Notes: a model not told the origin generated them from the letters alone. A stretch of 34,738 bases of DNA from Chitinophaga pinensis (GCA_945870105.1 CAMBRL010000020.1:1-34738); one strand, 5' to 3'; counted from the first letter of the stretch, positions 1-9,215 are shown. Program-made: numbers and translations.

Positions 1-645
1 CTCACCAAAAAAGAATTGAACGGTCGCGTTCCTCTTATTGGTTTTGCAGGCGCTCCCTGGACAATTTTCTCTTACATGATTGAAGGAAAAGGTTCCAAAA
101 CTTTTTCAGTTGCTAAGAAAATGCTTTATACCAATCCTGCACTTTCACACAGTTTGCTGGAAAAAATTACTGCTTCTACAATTAACTATTTGAAAGCACA
201 GATTGAAGCCGGTGCAGATATGCTGCAGCTTTTTGATAGTTGGGCGGGAATACTTAGTCCTGAACAATACCGCGAGTTTTCATTGAAATACATCTCACAG
301 ATTTGTGATGCCATTAACGGTGTTCCTTTAACTGTTTTTGCAAAAGGTGCCTTCTTCGCCCGTGAAGAAATGAGCAAACTCAATTGCAATGTAATCGGTT
401 TAGATTGGAATATGGATATTGCTGAAAGCCGAGCATTGATTGGAAATAAAATGACTTTACAAGGTAATATGGATCCATGTTTATTATATGCAGATTTCAA
501 GACCATAAAATCAGAAACAGAAAAAATGCTGCGTGCTTTTGGGCCGCAAAATCATATTGCAAATCTTGGTCACGGGCTTTATCCGGATATTGAAAAAGAT
601 AAAGTGAAGTGCTTTGTAGATACGGTGAAGGAATTTAGATTTTAG
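1..645 (+). CDS. hemE: Uroporphyrinogen decarboxylase, C-terminal part (cut by window edge)
   Basis: HemE converts uroporphyrinogen III to coproporphyrinogen III in haem synthesis by decarboxylating the four acetate side chains; it is cytosolic. The reading frame is open from the first base, so the 5' end lies outside the window. About 214 residues remain of a family length near 340. The second family signature is present just inside (GFAGAPWT followed by SYMIEG, containing the conserved substrate-binding Tyr), and so is the C-terminal NLGHGL with its conserved His. The N-terminal Arg-rich signature and the catalytic Asp would be upstream, out of view. The gene ends with TAG, which shows that TAG is an ordinary stop here. 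A long inverted repeat follows. Confidence 0.95.
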   Translation, partial: LTKKELNGRVPLIGFAGAPWTIFSYMIEGKGSKTFSVAKKMLYTNPALSHSLLEKITASTINYLKAQIEAGADMLQLFDSWAGILSPEQYREFSLKYISQICDAINGVPLTVFAKGAFFAREEMSKLNCNVIGLDWNMDIAESRALIGNKMTLQGNMDPCLLYADFKTIKSETEKMLRAFGPQNHIANLGHGLYPDIEKDKVKCFVDTVKEFRF

Positions 646-650
646 TGATA

Positions 651-731
651 GAACGCAGATTATTATGATGATTAAGATTTGTTATGATTTTTTATCTGCG
701 AGTATCCTAAAAATCATAATAATCTGCGTTC
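651..731. repeat. Long inverted repeat, AATCTGCG type
   Basis: Two perfect 19-base arms (651-669 and 713-731) face each other across 43 bases; the arms contain GCAGATTATTATGAT. The spacer holds a further ATCTGCG (694-700), so shorter alternative pairings are possible. The element fills the gap between hemE and the DUF819 gene and could act as a hemE terminator. It resembles the AATCTGYG-type intergenic repeats that I remember from Bacteroidota; a relative with GCCACAGATT arms lies at 12755-12813. Confidence 0.8.
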
Positions 732-747
732 CATAATATTTGGTTAA

Positions 748-1929
748 ATGAATTCAGTTATTCAAATCATCTTTATGCTCGCCTTTCCTGCTGTGGTAGC
801 GGAATTGGTAAAACGTAATAAGATTGCCGGATTAGTTGGACCTGTTGTGATTTGCTACGCTGTTGGTTTTTTACTGGGCAACAATAATTTTTTCGAAATC
901 AATAAAGAGATTTCAAAAACCACTTACGAAGTTGCCATTCTTGTAGCTATTTCGTTACTGCTGCTTTCCACCGATTTTATGGGTTGGATAAAATATGCAG
1001 GCAAAGCTGTTTTTTCTTATTCGCTTGCTGTTATTGGTGTTTTTTTAAGCGCAGTTATTTCAACCTACATCTTCAACGGACAAATAACCGACATCTGGAA
1101 ATTAGCAGGAATGCTTAGTGGTGTGTATATCGGAGGTACTGCAAACATGGCTGCTATCGGTCTTTCTCTTGGAGTGAAACAAGAGATCTTTATTCTGCTG
1201 AACGCAAGTGATGTGGTAATGAGCGGTATCTATTTATTGCTGCTGATGACCGTTGCGCAGAAACTATTATTGCAATTTCTTCCGTCCTTCAGACGCATTG
1301 AAACTACTGACAGAGAAAGTACTTTTCATTATGCACAAAATCGCAACCACACCAAAATGCAATTGCTGAAATATTTCGGAATTGCGGTGTTGATTTCTGC
1401 CGCTATTATCGGTGTAAGTTTCGGGATTTCAGAACTTGGTAAAATAGTTTTACGCTGGACAGGAACTCCTGAACAAGCCATTAATGAATTTACTGGACCG
1501 CTTATTTTGTTTGGTATTACTACACTCGGAATTGCCTGTTCCTTTTCTCTTGCAATCCGTACGCTCCCTAAAACGTATGAGTTGGGTGAGTATTTTCTAC
1601 TCATCTTTTGTCTTGGCATTGGTTCGCTCTCCAACTTCAGTGAACTCATAAACTCCAGTCCTGAAGTATTTGGTTTTGTAGCGTGTGTTATGACCTTGTC
1701 AATATTGATTCACTTCCTGCTTGCATGGATTTTTAAAATTGATGCAGATACTGTGTTAATCACTTCTACCGCAGGAATTTTCGGGCCGGCATTTATTGGT
1801 CCTGTTGCCAGTGTTTTAAAGAACAGAGATATTGTTGTTTCAGGTCTTACAACTGCCTTGGTTGGACTTGCAACAGCCAATTTTCTCGGAATGGCAATAT
1901 CCTATTTTATAAAAGCATTTATCATCTAA
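748..1929 (+). CDS. DUF819 family integral membrane protein
   Basis: The 393-residue protein is almost entirely hydrophobic, with about ten membrane segments, the first near residues 5-20 and the last near 370-390. The motif GGTANMAAIG (129-138) followed by ASDVVMSGIYLL is characteristic of the DUF819 (YjcL-like) family, whose transport role, if any, is not established. The hydrophilic loop near residues 180-205 is the only long polar stretch. The ATG lies 16 bases after the inverted repeat at 651-731. The next gene begins two bases after the stop, so the two are probably co-transcribed. The family is confident; the function is unknown. Confidence 0.85.
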   Translation: MNSVIQIIFMLAFPAVVAELVKRNKIAGLVGPVVICYAVGFLLGNNNFFEINKEISKTTYEVAILVAISLLLLSTDFMGWIKYAGKAVFSYSLAVIGVFLSAVISTYIFNGQITDIWKLAGMLSGVYIGGTANMAAIGLSLGVKQEIFILLNASDVVMSGIYLLLLMTVAQKLLLQFLPSFRRIETTDRESTFHYAQNRNHTKMQLLKYFGIAVLISAAIIGVSFGISELGKIVLRWTGTPEQAINEFTGPLILFGITTLGIACSFSLAIRTLPKTYELGEYFLLIFCLGIGSLSNFSELINSSPEVFGFVACVMTLSILIHFLLAWIFKIDADTVLITSTAGIFGPAFIGPVASVLKNRDIVVSGLTTALVGLATANFLGMAISYFIKAFII

Positions 1930-1931
1930 TT

Positions 1932-3152
1932 ATGGAAAATATATTTGACATTACTATTGTTGGTGGTGGAATTGTTGGAGCTGCAGCGGCCTATAAAATT
2001 CAGGAGTATTATCCTTCATTGAAAATTATGCTGATTGAAAAAGAGAAACAATTAGCAGGACACCAGACCGGACATAATTCAGGAGTTATTCACTCGGGAT
2101 TATATTACAAGCCAGGTTCACAAAAGGCGAAGAATTGTGTTGAAGGAAGGAAAGAGTTGGTTGCTTTTTCAAAAAAATATGGAGTTGCTCACGATGTATG
2201 CGGGAAAATTGTAGTGGCTACCGAAGAGAAGGAGCTGCCGCATATGGAGAAGATTTTCAACAACGGTGTAGCTAATAATACTGAAGGAATTGAGAAAATC
2301 GGAGCAGATAAAATACGTGAGATAGAACCAAATGTGGTTGGTATTGCAGGTATCTGGGTTCCCTGCACAGGAATTATTGATTTTGTTGGTGCTACCAATA
2401 AAATGGCTGAACTGGTTGTTGCTAAGCAACCATTAAGCAAAGTAGTATTGGGTGAAGAAGTAACAGCAATTGAACGCGATGGTGAAATTTCAAAAGTAAC
2501 CACCGATAAAAATGTTTACTCGACACGCAAAATGATTTTCTGCGGTGGCTTGCAGGCAGACAGATTGGCAAAGAAAGACGGTTTGAATCCGGATATGAAA
2601 GTAGTTGGATTCCGTGGTGATTATTATGACCTGACGCATGAAGCTGAACACAAAGTGCGTAATCTTATTTATCCTGTTCCAAATCCAGAGTTTCCATTTC
2701 TTGGTGTGCATTTTACGCGCATGGTGCTAGGTGGCGTTGAGTGCGGACCTAATGCAGTCTTCACCTTCAAACGTGAAGGTTACGGCAAAACAGATTTTGA
2801 TTTACGTGATACAGTTGATGCACTTACATACGGTGGAACGATCAAATTTTTCAGCAAACACTGGCGTTTCGGAATAGATGAATACCGTAGAGCGTTCTCG
2901 AAAAAACTTTTCCTTAAAACTCTTCAGCGCTTAATTCCTTCGCTTACGATGGAAGATTTAAAACCCGGAAGAGCAGGTGTTCGTGCCATGGCACTTGGTG
3001 ATGAGGGAACAATGATTGATGATTTTAAAATTGAATACAAAGAGAATAGTATTCACGTGCTCAATGCTCCGTCACCGGCAGCAACAGCAGGCTTAGCAAT
3101 TGGTAATGACATTCGCCTGATGGCAGAACAGCATTTTGGATTAAAGAATTAA
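1932..3152 (+). CDS. lhgO: L-2-hydroxyglutarate oxidase (FAD-dependent, DAO family)
   Basis: This FAD enzyme oxidises L-2-hydroxyglutarate to 2-oxoglutarate and feeds electrons to the respiratory chain at the inner face of the membrane. The N-terminal Rossmann motif is clear (GGGIVGAA from residue 11, then the acidic LIEKE ending the second strand). HQTGHNSGVIHSGLYY at 44-59 is the hallmark of the LhgO/L2HGDH branch of the DAO superfamily. Full length at 406 residues. The C-terminal FAD-binding part (SPAATAGLAIG) is also present. It starts two bases after the DUF819 gene and its stop directly abuts the stop of the convergent gene at 3153. A more general glycerol-3-phosphate dehydrogenase-like name is the only alternative. 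Confidence 0.9.
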   Translation: MENIFDITIVGGGIVGAAAAYKIQEYYPSLKIMLIEKEKQLAGHQTGHNSGVIHSGLYYKPGSQKAKNCVEGRKELVAFSKKYGVAHDVCGKIVVATEEKELPHMEKIFNNGVANNTEGIEKIGADKIREIEPNVVGIAGIWVPCTGIIDFVGATNKMAELVVAKQPLSKVVLGEEVTAIERDGEISKVTTDKNVYSTRKMIFCGGLQADRLAKKDGLNPDMKVVGFRGDYYDLTHEAEHKVRNLIYPVPNPEFPFLGVHFTRMVLGGVECGPNAVFTFKREGYGKTDFDLRDTVDALTYGGTIKFFSKHWRFGIDEYRRAFSKKLFLKTLQRLIPSLTMEDLKPGRAGVRAMALGDEGTMIDDFKIEYKENSIHVLNAPSPAATAGLAIGNDIRLMAEQHFGLKN

Positions 3153-3704
3153 TTACTCAGTAATTTTAAACTTTTCCGAAAATAATTCCCAATCAATGAT
3201 GAACTGGAAAACAACTTCATCCAGGTGTTTCAGAAAAATCGGGTTAGGAGTATTCATGTTTTTGAAATACTCTTTTTGGTGGTAGTTCAGATTGTATTTG
3301 AAGAACACTGCTTTCGACATAGCATAGTGCGTATTCTTTGAAGGGTAATTCACTTTAGTGAAAAAAGCATGATGGTCTTCAACAATATATTTTAAACGCG
3401 CAACAGGCATTTCAAATACTTTGCTTAGTTTTTCGTAAACCATTTCTGATATCCGTTCTTCACGGTTTTCTTCGCCAAAATATTTGCCGAGGAAACGCAG
3501 GTTGCCTGCAATTACAATAAATAAAAACTTGTCTGAGTCTTCTTCTGAAATTTGAGGACGGGTAACAAACTCTGTATCGTTATTGATGATAGCAGCAACT
3601 TCGGGGAAGCCACGCTCTACCGATTTAAGGATAGTGTTTACAAATATATTGGCAACTTTATCTTCGGAAATCTTTTTCTTGAATAAGGCCGTCAGCAGTT
3701 CCAT
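3153..3704 (-). CDS. Hypothetical protein, 183 aa, cytosolic
   Basis: I do not recognise the family. The protein is soluble, mixed alpha/beta in appearance, with no signal peptide or membrane segment, and is rich in charged and aromatic residues, especially in the C-terminal half (FFKYNLNYHQKEYF). Its ATG is preceded by a perfect TAATTTTG box 18 bases upstream, so the leader is very short. It is convergent with lhgO with no gap: the two stop codons are adjacent, so any terminator would have to lie inside coding sequence. Monocistronic, as far as can be seen. Confidence 0.75.
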   Translation of the reverse strand: MELLTALFKKKISEDKVANIFVNTILKSVERGFPEVAAIINNDTEFVTRPQISEEDSDKFLFIVIAGNLRFLGKYFGEENREERISEMVYEKLSKVFEMPVARLKYIVEDHHAFFTKVNYPSKNTHYAMSKAVFFKYNLNYHQKEYFKNMNTPNPIFLKHLDEVVFQFIIDWELFSEKFKITE

Positions 3705-3721
3705 TCGTTTTTAGGTTTTGT

Positions 3722-3729
3722 CAAAATTA
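3722..3729 (-). promoter_or_regulatory. Promoter -7 box for the 183-aa gene
   Basis: Read on the - strand this is TAATTTTG, a full match to the Bacteroidota -7 consensus TAnnTTTG. It lies 18 bases from the ATG, giving a predicted leader of about ten bases. No clear TTG was found at the expected -33 distance. Confidence 0.55.
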
Positions 3730-3794
3730 GACCTAAATGCAGAATCTGTTTACTTGTATGTTAAGTAATTGTCAACAGCTAAATGTTGATGAAG

Positions 3795-6692
3795 CTACCT
3801 CAATAAAGTTACTGTTCCCGTTTTCTTTTCCGTTACTCCGCTCAAGGTAGTTTGCACTACATAGAAATACGTTCCTGCTTTAGCTTCAGCACCGCCTTTT
3901 GTTTTTCCGTCCCAGATAAAATTCTGGTCAGATGATTCAAAAACTTCGCGACCCCAGCGGTTATAAATCAAAACAATAAATTCGTCATAAGCACCTGGAG
4001 TAAATGAAGTGAAGCTGTCGTTATTGCCATCACCGTTGGGTGTAAAAACATTGGGCAATTCAACACTGCAGGTTTTACCAACCACATGAAAATGTTTGAA
4101 GTATTCGCAAATGGCTGTGTCTACAAAAATGGTAACATCATACCATCCGCTGTCGCTGGTGGTAATAGTTTGAGTGGTTTCACCATTACTCCAGATGTAT
4201 TGTGCTCCTGCAATAATTGCGTCCAATGTAATCTCTTCACCGAGACAAATTGTATCACTGTAATCATCTTCAGGCGATACTTCTACAAACACCGTCATGC
4301 TGTCTTTAGATGCGCAGCCACCACCCCCTGTAACGGTAGAAGTGATAGTGTAGGTAGTAGTGGTATCAGGTGTAACCGTTACTTCAGCAGTATTTCCAAT
4401 GCTGTTGTTGAAATTGTCTTCCCAGTCGTAAGAATAAGTGCCTGTAACGGTATTCAATGTTACAGATTCTGATTTGCAAACGGTTGTATCATTTCCGGCT
4501 TCAACAAGCGGATACGGTTTTACGTTTATGTTTTTAGTCCCGTCACTTGATCCGCACATATTCAAAACGAGAAGGTCAATTCCGAATGTTCCAACGCTAT
4601 CCCATATCATGGTGAGCACGTTGTTGGAAGTATCAATTAAAACGCCTCCATCGGTTGTCCAGCTATAAAAAGTATTGTCGTTGAAGATGGCATTGAATTC
4701 AACGGTGTCGCCTAAGCAAACATTAGTAGGGCCAACGATTACAGCTGACGGATTAGATGGAAGAACATCTAATGTATCAGATGTTACAACAGGACCAAAG
4801 CAACCGAAATTGTTTTCCTGCACCTGCATTACCCAATCATTTATTGCATTGCCAAAACTGATGTTGATACCAACTGCTTCGTAAGGACTTCCGGTAAAAT
4901 CTCCGGTCCAGGTGTAGGTAGAATTGAAATTAATTGGCGTTGGATAATACGTTACTGATTCATCTTCGCAGGCAACGGGGTCAGAGGGAATCATTTGAAT
5001 ACCCAAAAATTCATTAGGCGCACCAATGGTTAAACGCACCAACGTTCCCAATGAGTTTTCGGGGTCTGATGATTCGGTGGCAACAATGCGCATGTAATAC
5101 ATACCGGGCTGCAAACCAAGTGTGCCAAGCAACAGCGAGTTAGGCACTGTAATCGTTACCGTAGTTCCTGTTTGCGAAACCACAAAACCCAATCCGCTTA
5201 TGTTCACTTGCTGGAAAGTCATGCCGTCTAAAAGTTCAACCTGAAACTCGTTGCCCGGTCCGTAGGTAACGCCCTGATTAAATTCATTGATGTCAATTGA
5301 TATAATAGTGTCGAAGCCTACAGATTGCGAGATACAGGCAAGCACATCGGTTTGCTGATTGGTATTAATATCGCATTCCTGAATGCAGAAAGGTCCCCAC
5401 GCAGTTCCTGTTGCAGCAGGTGAATTAGAGATAACACGAATAAAATATCCGCAGCCCGGAGGCACGTTTGGAATTAAGCCCGAAACACTTCCGGGAGGAA
5501 AAGCATCAAAAGTTTCACCGCTGTTGAGTTGTCCTATAAATGGAGGTGGCGTTTGAAAAATTCCGTTGCTGTCTGAAAGTTGAGCCACATAACTGTTGAA
5601 CTGATTGAAAACTCCGAACGATGAAAACGGAACATCAATTACGCTGCCGATACAGACTGCATTGGTGTCTAAGGTTACTGCTGGCTGTTGTGTATTTATG
5701 CTGTTAGGACAAAACTGAATGTCAATACAAACGCTTACATCGCTGATGATAACAGGTGCCGGGTCGGTTCGGATAACGCGTACTTTGTAACAGCTTCCGG
5801 GAACAAGATTTTCGGGTAATGGTAAGGACACAGCGCTGTTAATCTGGTTGGCGAGGTTTATACTGTAGCCAAAATTAACGGGGTTGGCAAAGCTTCCGGT
5901 AGCATCAGAAATTTCAAACTGGTAGGAGCCATAACAAAGTGGTGTAGAAAAGTCAAAGAACATAATCAAATCATTTTCCTGGCAAATAGGATTTGGAAAA
6001 ACCTGTCCCATGGTAATGGTTACAGGATTGTTCACATCATCATACGTAGCAACGGCAATAATATCATCAATACCAAACGAAGCTGGTGTTGCATTGGTGC
6101 CGTTATCATTTTGCCAGCGCCAACCAAAACGCAGGTTGGCAACGTTTGCCCAGGCAGGATCAGTAAACGTAACATACTTCCATCTGCGTTGGTCGTTGTA
6201 CATCGTTTGTCCGTATTGTGTCCATGCACCACCGTCAATGCTGTAGTAGAGTTCACCGTAAGCAGTTGGCGAACCTTCGCAGATGTAAAAGAAGGAGAGA
6301 ATAACATCGGTTAATCCCAATGTGCAAAACCCATCACTCATAGAAGTAAAGCGGTCAGATGCAGATGCCGGATTGTAATTAGCATTGGCTATTCCGCTAG
6401 TTTGCGCTTCGGCAAAATCGTGAATGTGCAGGTAGGTGCTGAAAGGTGAAGAAGTAATGGTTCCGCTTACGGTGCTGTCCTCATTAATGGTGTTTGGATA
6501 AGTCGGCTGCCCGTCATATTCGGTATTGATAATCCACTGGTTGAGTCCCGAACTGCTTCCCGGTCCGCCTGAGTTAAGCGTGAACGCTGCATCGTTGTTG
6601 TTAAAGTTTTCGGCATACAGTTGTATGTTTTGCGCACGCGCAGATGTAGCAAACGTTATTGCTGCAATAAAAAGAGGTAATAGTTTCTTCAT
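3795..6692 (-). CDS. Giant secreted surface protein with T9SS type B (gliding-motility-associated) C-terminal domain
   Basis: 965 residues with a signal peptide (MKKLLPLFIAAITFATSARA, then QN) and a C-terminal CHU_C-type domain starting at LPNVFTPNGDGNNDSF and containing YNRWGREVFES, the signature of type B cargo of the type IX secretion system. The middle is a series of Ig/PKD-like beta domains with NITVTV-type strands and Cys-containing loops. The N-terminal quarter, with WRWQND, SFGIDDI and YYSIDGGAW, resembles a jelly-roll/MAM-like binding module. The protein should be exported through Sec, moved across the outer membrane by T9SS and attached to the surface. It stops with TAG. The promoter region carries a 21-bp dyad at 6719-6739. 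Ligand unknown; adhesion or matrix binding is a guess. Confidence 0.9.
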   Translation of the reverse strand: MKKLLPLFIAAITFATSARAQNIQLYAENFNNNDAAFTLNSGGPGSSSGLNQWIINTEYDGQPTYPNTINEDSTVSGTITSSPFSTYLHIHDFAEAQTSGIANANYNPASASDRFTSMSDGFCTLGLTDVILSFFYICEGSPTAYGELYYSIDGGAWTQYGQTMYNDQRRWKYVTFTDPAWANVANLRFGWRWQNDNGTNATPASFGIDDIIAVATYDDVNNPVTITMGQVFPNPICQENDLIMFFDFSTPLCYGSYQFEISDATGSFANPVNFGYSINLANQINSAVSLPLPENLVPGSCYKVRVIRTDPAPVIISDVSVCIDIQFCPNSINTQQPAVTLDTNAVCIGSVIDVPFSSFGVFNQFNSYVAQLSDSNGIFQTPPPFIGQLNSGETFDAFPPGSVSGLIPNVPPGCGYFIRVISNSPAATGTAWGPFCIQECDINTNQQTDVLACISQSVGFDTIISIDINEFNQGVTYGPGNEFQVELLDGMTFQQVNISGLGFVVSQTGTTVTITVPNSLLLGTLGLQPGMYYMRIVATESSDPENSLGTLVRLTIGAPNEFLGIQMIPSDPVACEDESVTYYPTPINFNSTYTWTGDFTGSPYEAVGINISFGNAINDWVMQVQENNFGCFGPVVTSDTLDVLPSNPSAVIVGPTNVCLGDTVEFNAIFNDNTFYSWTTDGGVLIDTSNNVLTMIWDSVGTFGIDLLVLNMCGSSDGTKNINVKPYPLVEAGNDTTVCKSESVTLNTVTGTYSYDWEDNFNNSIGNTAEVTVTPDTTTTYTITSTVTGGGGCASKDSMTVFVEVSPEDDYSDTICLGEEITLDAIIAGAQYIWSNGETTQTITTSDSGWYDVTIFVDTAICEYFKHFHVVGKTCSVELPNVFTPNGDGNNDSFTSFTPGAYDEFIVLIYNRWGREVFESSDQNFIWDGKTKGGAEAKAGTYFYVVQTTLSGVTEKKTGTVTLLR

Positions 6693-6718
6693 GATACGTT
6701 GACGTTAAGAGCGTATAA

Positions 6719-6739
6719 ATATAGAATGATATTCTATAT
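6719..6739. promoter_or_regulatory. Operator-like dyad upstream of the 965-aa surface protein gene
   Basis: Perfect inverted repeat with 9-bp arms (ATATAGAAT and ATTCTATAT) around GAT, 27 bases before the ATG of the - strand gene. A near -7 box (TATATTTA on the - strand) overlaps its gene-proximal end, so a bound protein would block or touch RNA polymerase. The arms are AT-only apart from one G/C pair each, so chance is not excluded. Confidence 0.4.
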
Positions 6740-6834
6740 AATTATTTAAAAATATTTTACTTTTACAAAACATAATTGAGCCTGTGTGCTTTTTTAAGTA
6801 TTTGAAAATGTACCCTGCTCTAAAAAAATAAACT

Positions 6835-7014
6835 ATGCAAAAAAAATTACAACGTTCGGCTGACACAAAAATCTTCGGAGTTTGCGGAGGATTGGGTGAG
6901 TATTTTGATATTGACCCCACTATTGTGCGTATTATTTTTCTCATAGCACTGGTTACTTTCGGTACAGGTTTACTACTGTATCTGTTGCTTGCACTGGTAA
7001 TGCCCAAGCCGTAA
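6835..7014 (+). CDS. Small PspC-domain membrane protein
   Basis: A 59-residue protein in which nearly the whole length is one PspC domain: Q-RSADTKIFGVCGGLGEYFDIDPTIVR is the conserved amphipathic first half (CGGLGEYF is the family core) and residues 33-56 form one hydrophobic segment. PspC proteins sit in the inner membrane and take part in envelope-stress sensing in proteobacteria; stand-alone short versions of unknown role are common in Bacteroidota. The start is the first ATG in the frame. The following VWA gene begins three bases after the stop, so both are probably translated from one message. Confidence 0.88.
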   Translation: MQKKLQRSADTKIFGVCGGLGEYFDIDPTIVRIIFLIALVTFGTGLLLYLLLALVMPKP

Positions 7015-7017
7015 GGC

Positions 7018-8211
7018 ATGTTCCTCAACTTCTTTTTTCTGCTTAAGCGAAAAGGACTTCCCGTAAGTCTCCACGAATTGCTTGCGCTATTGGGTGCCAT
7101 GAAAAAGGAGGTGATTGCCTACAACGTAGATGATTTTTACGCCCTCTGCAAAACCATTCTGGTAAAGCGCGAAGAGCATCTTGATTTATTTGACCGAGTG
7201 TTCGGCGAATATTTTCAGGGCATGGAAGCCATCAGCACCGAGCAACTGATGCAAGTTCCGGAAGACTGGCTGGAGAAAAATCGCAAACGCCAACTCACAG
7301 AAGAAGAGAAAGCCCTGATACAAGCCTTTGGTGGGCCAGAAGAATTGCGCAAACGTTTTGAAGAATTATTAAAAGAACAGAAAGAGCGCCACGAAGGCGG
7401 CAATCGATGGATTGGCACAGGCGGCACTAGCCCTTTTGGTAACAATGGTTTTAATCCGCAGGGCTACAGAGTAGGAGGGGAAGCCAGCGGAAACCGCAGC
7501 GGACTAAAGGTATGGGACAACCGTGATTTTGCCAACCTTGACGACAAGCGTGAGTTAGATACCCGTAACTTAAAACTTGCCTTAAAACGTCTGCGCCACT
7601 TTACACGCGAAGGTGCTGAGGAAGAATTGGACATGGATACCACCATCAGCAAAACCTCGCGTAACGCGGGTTTTCTGGATATTGCCATGCAGCCCAGCAA
7701 AGAGAACAGAGTAAAAGTGTTGATGTTCCTTGATATTGGCGGCAGCATGGACGACCATGTTGATTTATGCTCCCGCCTTTTTTCGGCAGCCAAGCATGAG
7801 TTCAAGCATCTGGAATATTTTTATTTCCACAACTGCATTTACGATTATGTGTGGAAAGACAATGAGATGCGCTGGAACGACCGCAGATCAACCTACGACC
7901 TGTTGCACAAATTTAACCGCGACTACAAAGTGATTATTGTAGGCGATGCTGCCATGTCGCCCTACGAGATTATGAGCGACAGCGGCTCGGTAGAATACAG
8001 TAATACCGAATCGGGTTTTGCATGGCTTAACCGCATGAAAGAACATTTTCCGCAAATTGCATGGCTTAATCCTAATGCCGAAAGTTCATGGGATTTTTTT
8101 CAAAGCACCGTTATTATTAAAGAGATTTTTACCGACCGCATGTTTCCTGCAACCATTGAGGGTATTGAGAAGATGATGAAGAAGCTGAGGAGCGGGGTGA
8201 AGGTGGTGTAA
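7018..8211 (+). CDS. VWA domain-containing CoxE-like protein
   Basis: 397 residues. The N-terminal half is helical and charged (LTEEEKALIQAFGGPEEL), followed by a Gly/Asn-rich linker near 128-165. The C-terminal half is a von Willebrand A fold whose metal site reads DIGGS (239-243), a variant of DxSxS with Gly in place of the first Ser, as is usual in the CoxE-like group. In other systems such proteins act with a MoxR-type AAA+ ATPase in metal-cofactor insertion or chaperone-like assembly. No MoxR gene lies next to it here, so the partner must be elsewhere. It is coupled to the PspC gene upstream (3-base gap). Confidence 0.85.
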   Translation: MFLNFFFLLKRKGLPVSLHELLALLGAMKKEVIAYNVDDFYALCKTILVKREEHLDLFDRVFGEYFQGMEAISTEQLMQVPEDWLEKNRKRQLTEEEKALIQAFGGPEELRKRFEELLKEQKERHEGGNRWIGTGGTSPFGNNGFNPQGYRVGGEASGNRSGLKVWDNRDFANLDDKRELDTRNLKLALKRLRHFTREGAEEELDMDTTISKTSRNAGFLDIAMQPSKENRVKVLMFLDIGGSMDDHVDLCSRLFSAAKHEFKHLEYFYFHNCIYDYVWKDNEMRWNDRRSTYDLLHKFNRDYKVIIVGDAAMSPYEIMSDSGSVEYSNTESGFAWLNRMKEHFPQIAWLNPNAESSWDFFQSTVIIKEIFTDRMFPATIEGIEKMMKKLRSGVKVV

Positions 8212-8217
8212 GCGTTC

Positions 8218-8277
8218 TGTCAAGGTGAGCGTAGTCGAACCGTTTATAATTACCCTTCGACTACGCTCAGGGTGACA
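8218..8277. repeat. REP-like palindrome, CGACTACGCTCAGGGTGACA type
   Basis: Two 22-base arms (8218-8239 and 8256-8277) pair except for three central mismatches, around a 16-base AT-rich loop. The sequence TTCGACTACGCTCAGGGTGA is a widely seen intergenic repeat core in many bacterial phyla. It sits six bases after the stop of the VWA gene and 15 bases before the next ATG, and may work as a terminator or mRNA-stabilising hairpin. Confidence 0.85.
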
Positions 8278-8292
8278 AAAAATTAAACAAAC

Positions 8293-8841
8293 ATGGCCTC
8301 CGCCTTCTCACATGCAATAGCCTCCGCAGCCCTTGGTAAAGTATATTCAGGTGCAAAGCAGCCTTTGAAATTCTGGTTGCTGGCTGCTTTTTGTGCCGTA
8401 GTTCCTGATGCTGATGTAATCGGTTTCAGATTTGGGATTGCTTATGAGAGTATGTTTGGGCACCGGGGATTTACGCACTCGATTGTGTTTGCGGTGTTTC
8501 TGGCTTTGGTTGTTGTATTGTTGTTTTTCAAAGAAGCGGAAACAGGCAGCAAACATTTTTACCTGCTGGTGTTTTTCTTTTTCTGTTGCACGCTTTCGCA
8601 TCCTGTTTTAGATGCCATGACTACAGGTGGTTTGGGTGTTGCCTTCTTTTCGCCTTTCAGTAACGAGCGTTATTTCTTTTCGTTCCGGCCTATCAAAGTT
8701 TCTCCCTTAACTATTCAGCAGTTTATTGGTGAGTGGGGGTGGAGGGTTATTAAAAGTGAACTGCTGTGGGTGTGGCTACCTTCTTTTGCAGTTATTGGTT
8801 TGGCAAAACTTTTGCGAAGTTTTAAACTTTGGAAAAGTTGA
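8293..8841 (+). CDS. Membrane-bound metal-dependent hydrolase, DUF457/YdjM family
   Basis: 182 residues with about four membrane helices. The conserved polar residues of the family are all visible: SHAIAS with His7, PDADV (Asp39, Asp41), GHRGFTHS (His57, Arg58, His62), and LSHPVLD (His103, Asp107) beside a membrane helix. These suggest a metal site at the inner-membrane face. YdjM of E. coli belongs here; its substrate is not known to me. The gene stands alone between two REP-like elements. Start chosen at the first ATG, which gives the expected MA-SAFSHA opening of the family. Confidence 0.88.
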   Translation: MASAFSHAIASAALGKVYSGAKQPLKFWLLAAFCAVVPDADVIGFRFGIAYESMFGHRGFTHSIVFAVFLALVVVLLFFKEAETGSKHFYLLVFFFFCCTLSHPVLDAMTTGGLGVAFFSPFSNERYFFSFRPIKVSPLTIQQFIGEWGWRVIKSELLWVWLPSFAVIGLAKLLRSFKLWKS

Positions 8842-8868
8842 AATAAGAATTATGAAAGATTAAAAGTC

Positions 8869-8903
8869 ATTGCTTCATTCCGCTTTTCGCGGAATGAAGC
8901 AAT
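8869..8903. repeat. Perfect 15-bp hairpin between convergent genes
   Basis: ATTGCTTCATTCCGC (8869-8883), a five-base loop and its exact complement (8889-8903). It lies between the + strand DUF457 gene and the - strand coiled-coil genes and is well placed to be a bidirectional terminator, although no T-run follows. Its right end overlaps the repeat copy at 8896-8942. Confidence 0.75.
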
Positions 8904-8942
8904 CTCACAATTGAATTACTGAATACAATTATGAGATTGCTT
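8896..8942. repeat. 47-bp dispersed repeat, copy 1
   Basis: This 47-base unit begins GAAGCAATC and ends GATTGCTT, with the shared core AATTGAATTACTGAATA. It matches the unit at 18272-18318 at 40 of 47 positions by hand alignment without gaps. Both copies fold as hairpins through their ends, and both lie between convergent genes. Copy 1 lacks the outer CGTCATTGCGAG arms of copy 2. Confidence 0.8.
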
Positions 8943-8987
8943 ACCCTGATTGCTTCAGGAATGCTTCTCCTTTGCAAAAATGAATAT

Positions 8988-9215
8988 TTATTTTGTGAAC
9001 GAATTCTTTAGATGCGCAAATGCATCACCAACTTCACTTCTGAAATTATCCCAGCGCTCTTCTGCTTTTTTTTCTTCGCCTGAAAAACGGGATTTTATCT
9101 CGTTCAGCTTATCGGCAAACTCTTTTTTCTTTTCCTCGAAATCCATTTTCTTATCCAACTTATTCAGTTCAAAACGCAGACGCATGATTTCGAGTTTTAT
9201 CTTAAACTTTTCCAC
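8988..9215 (-). CDS. Small coiled-coil protein, 75 aa
   Basis: A highly charged helical protein (FELNKLDKKMDFEEKKKEF) without signal or membrane segment. The start is GTG; no ATG is available upstream in frame before a stop. It lies 14 bases downstream of the 120-aa coiled-coil gene on the same strand. The two share a helix pattern (LNKLDKKMDFEEKKKEFADK here, LALGKAETKELFEEQSKKIA there), which suggests a related pair or hetero-oligomer. I recognise no family; a phasin-like or scaffold role is only a possibility. Confidence 0.6.
   Translation of the reverse strand: MEKFKIKLEIMRLRFELNKLDKKMDFEEKKKEFADKLNEIKSRFSGEEKKAEERWDNFRSEVGDAFAHLKNSFTK

Noticed and set aside
3772-3789. Terminator after the 965-aa gene (TCAACA/TGTTGA)
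   Set aside because: Six AT-rich pairs with no T-run on the - strand; not convincing.
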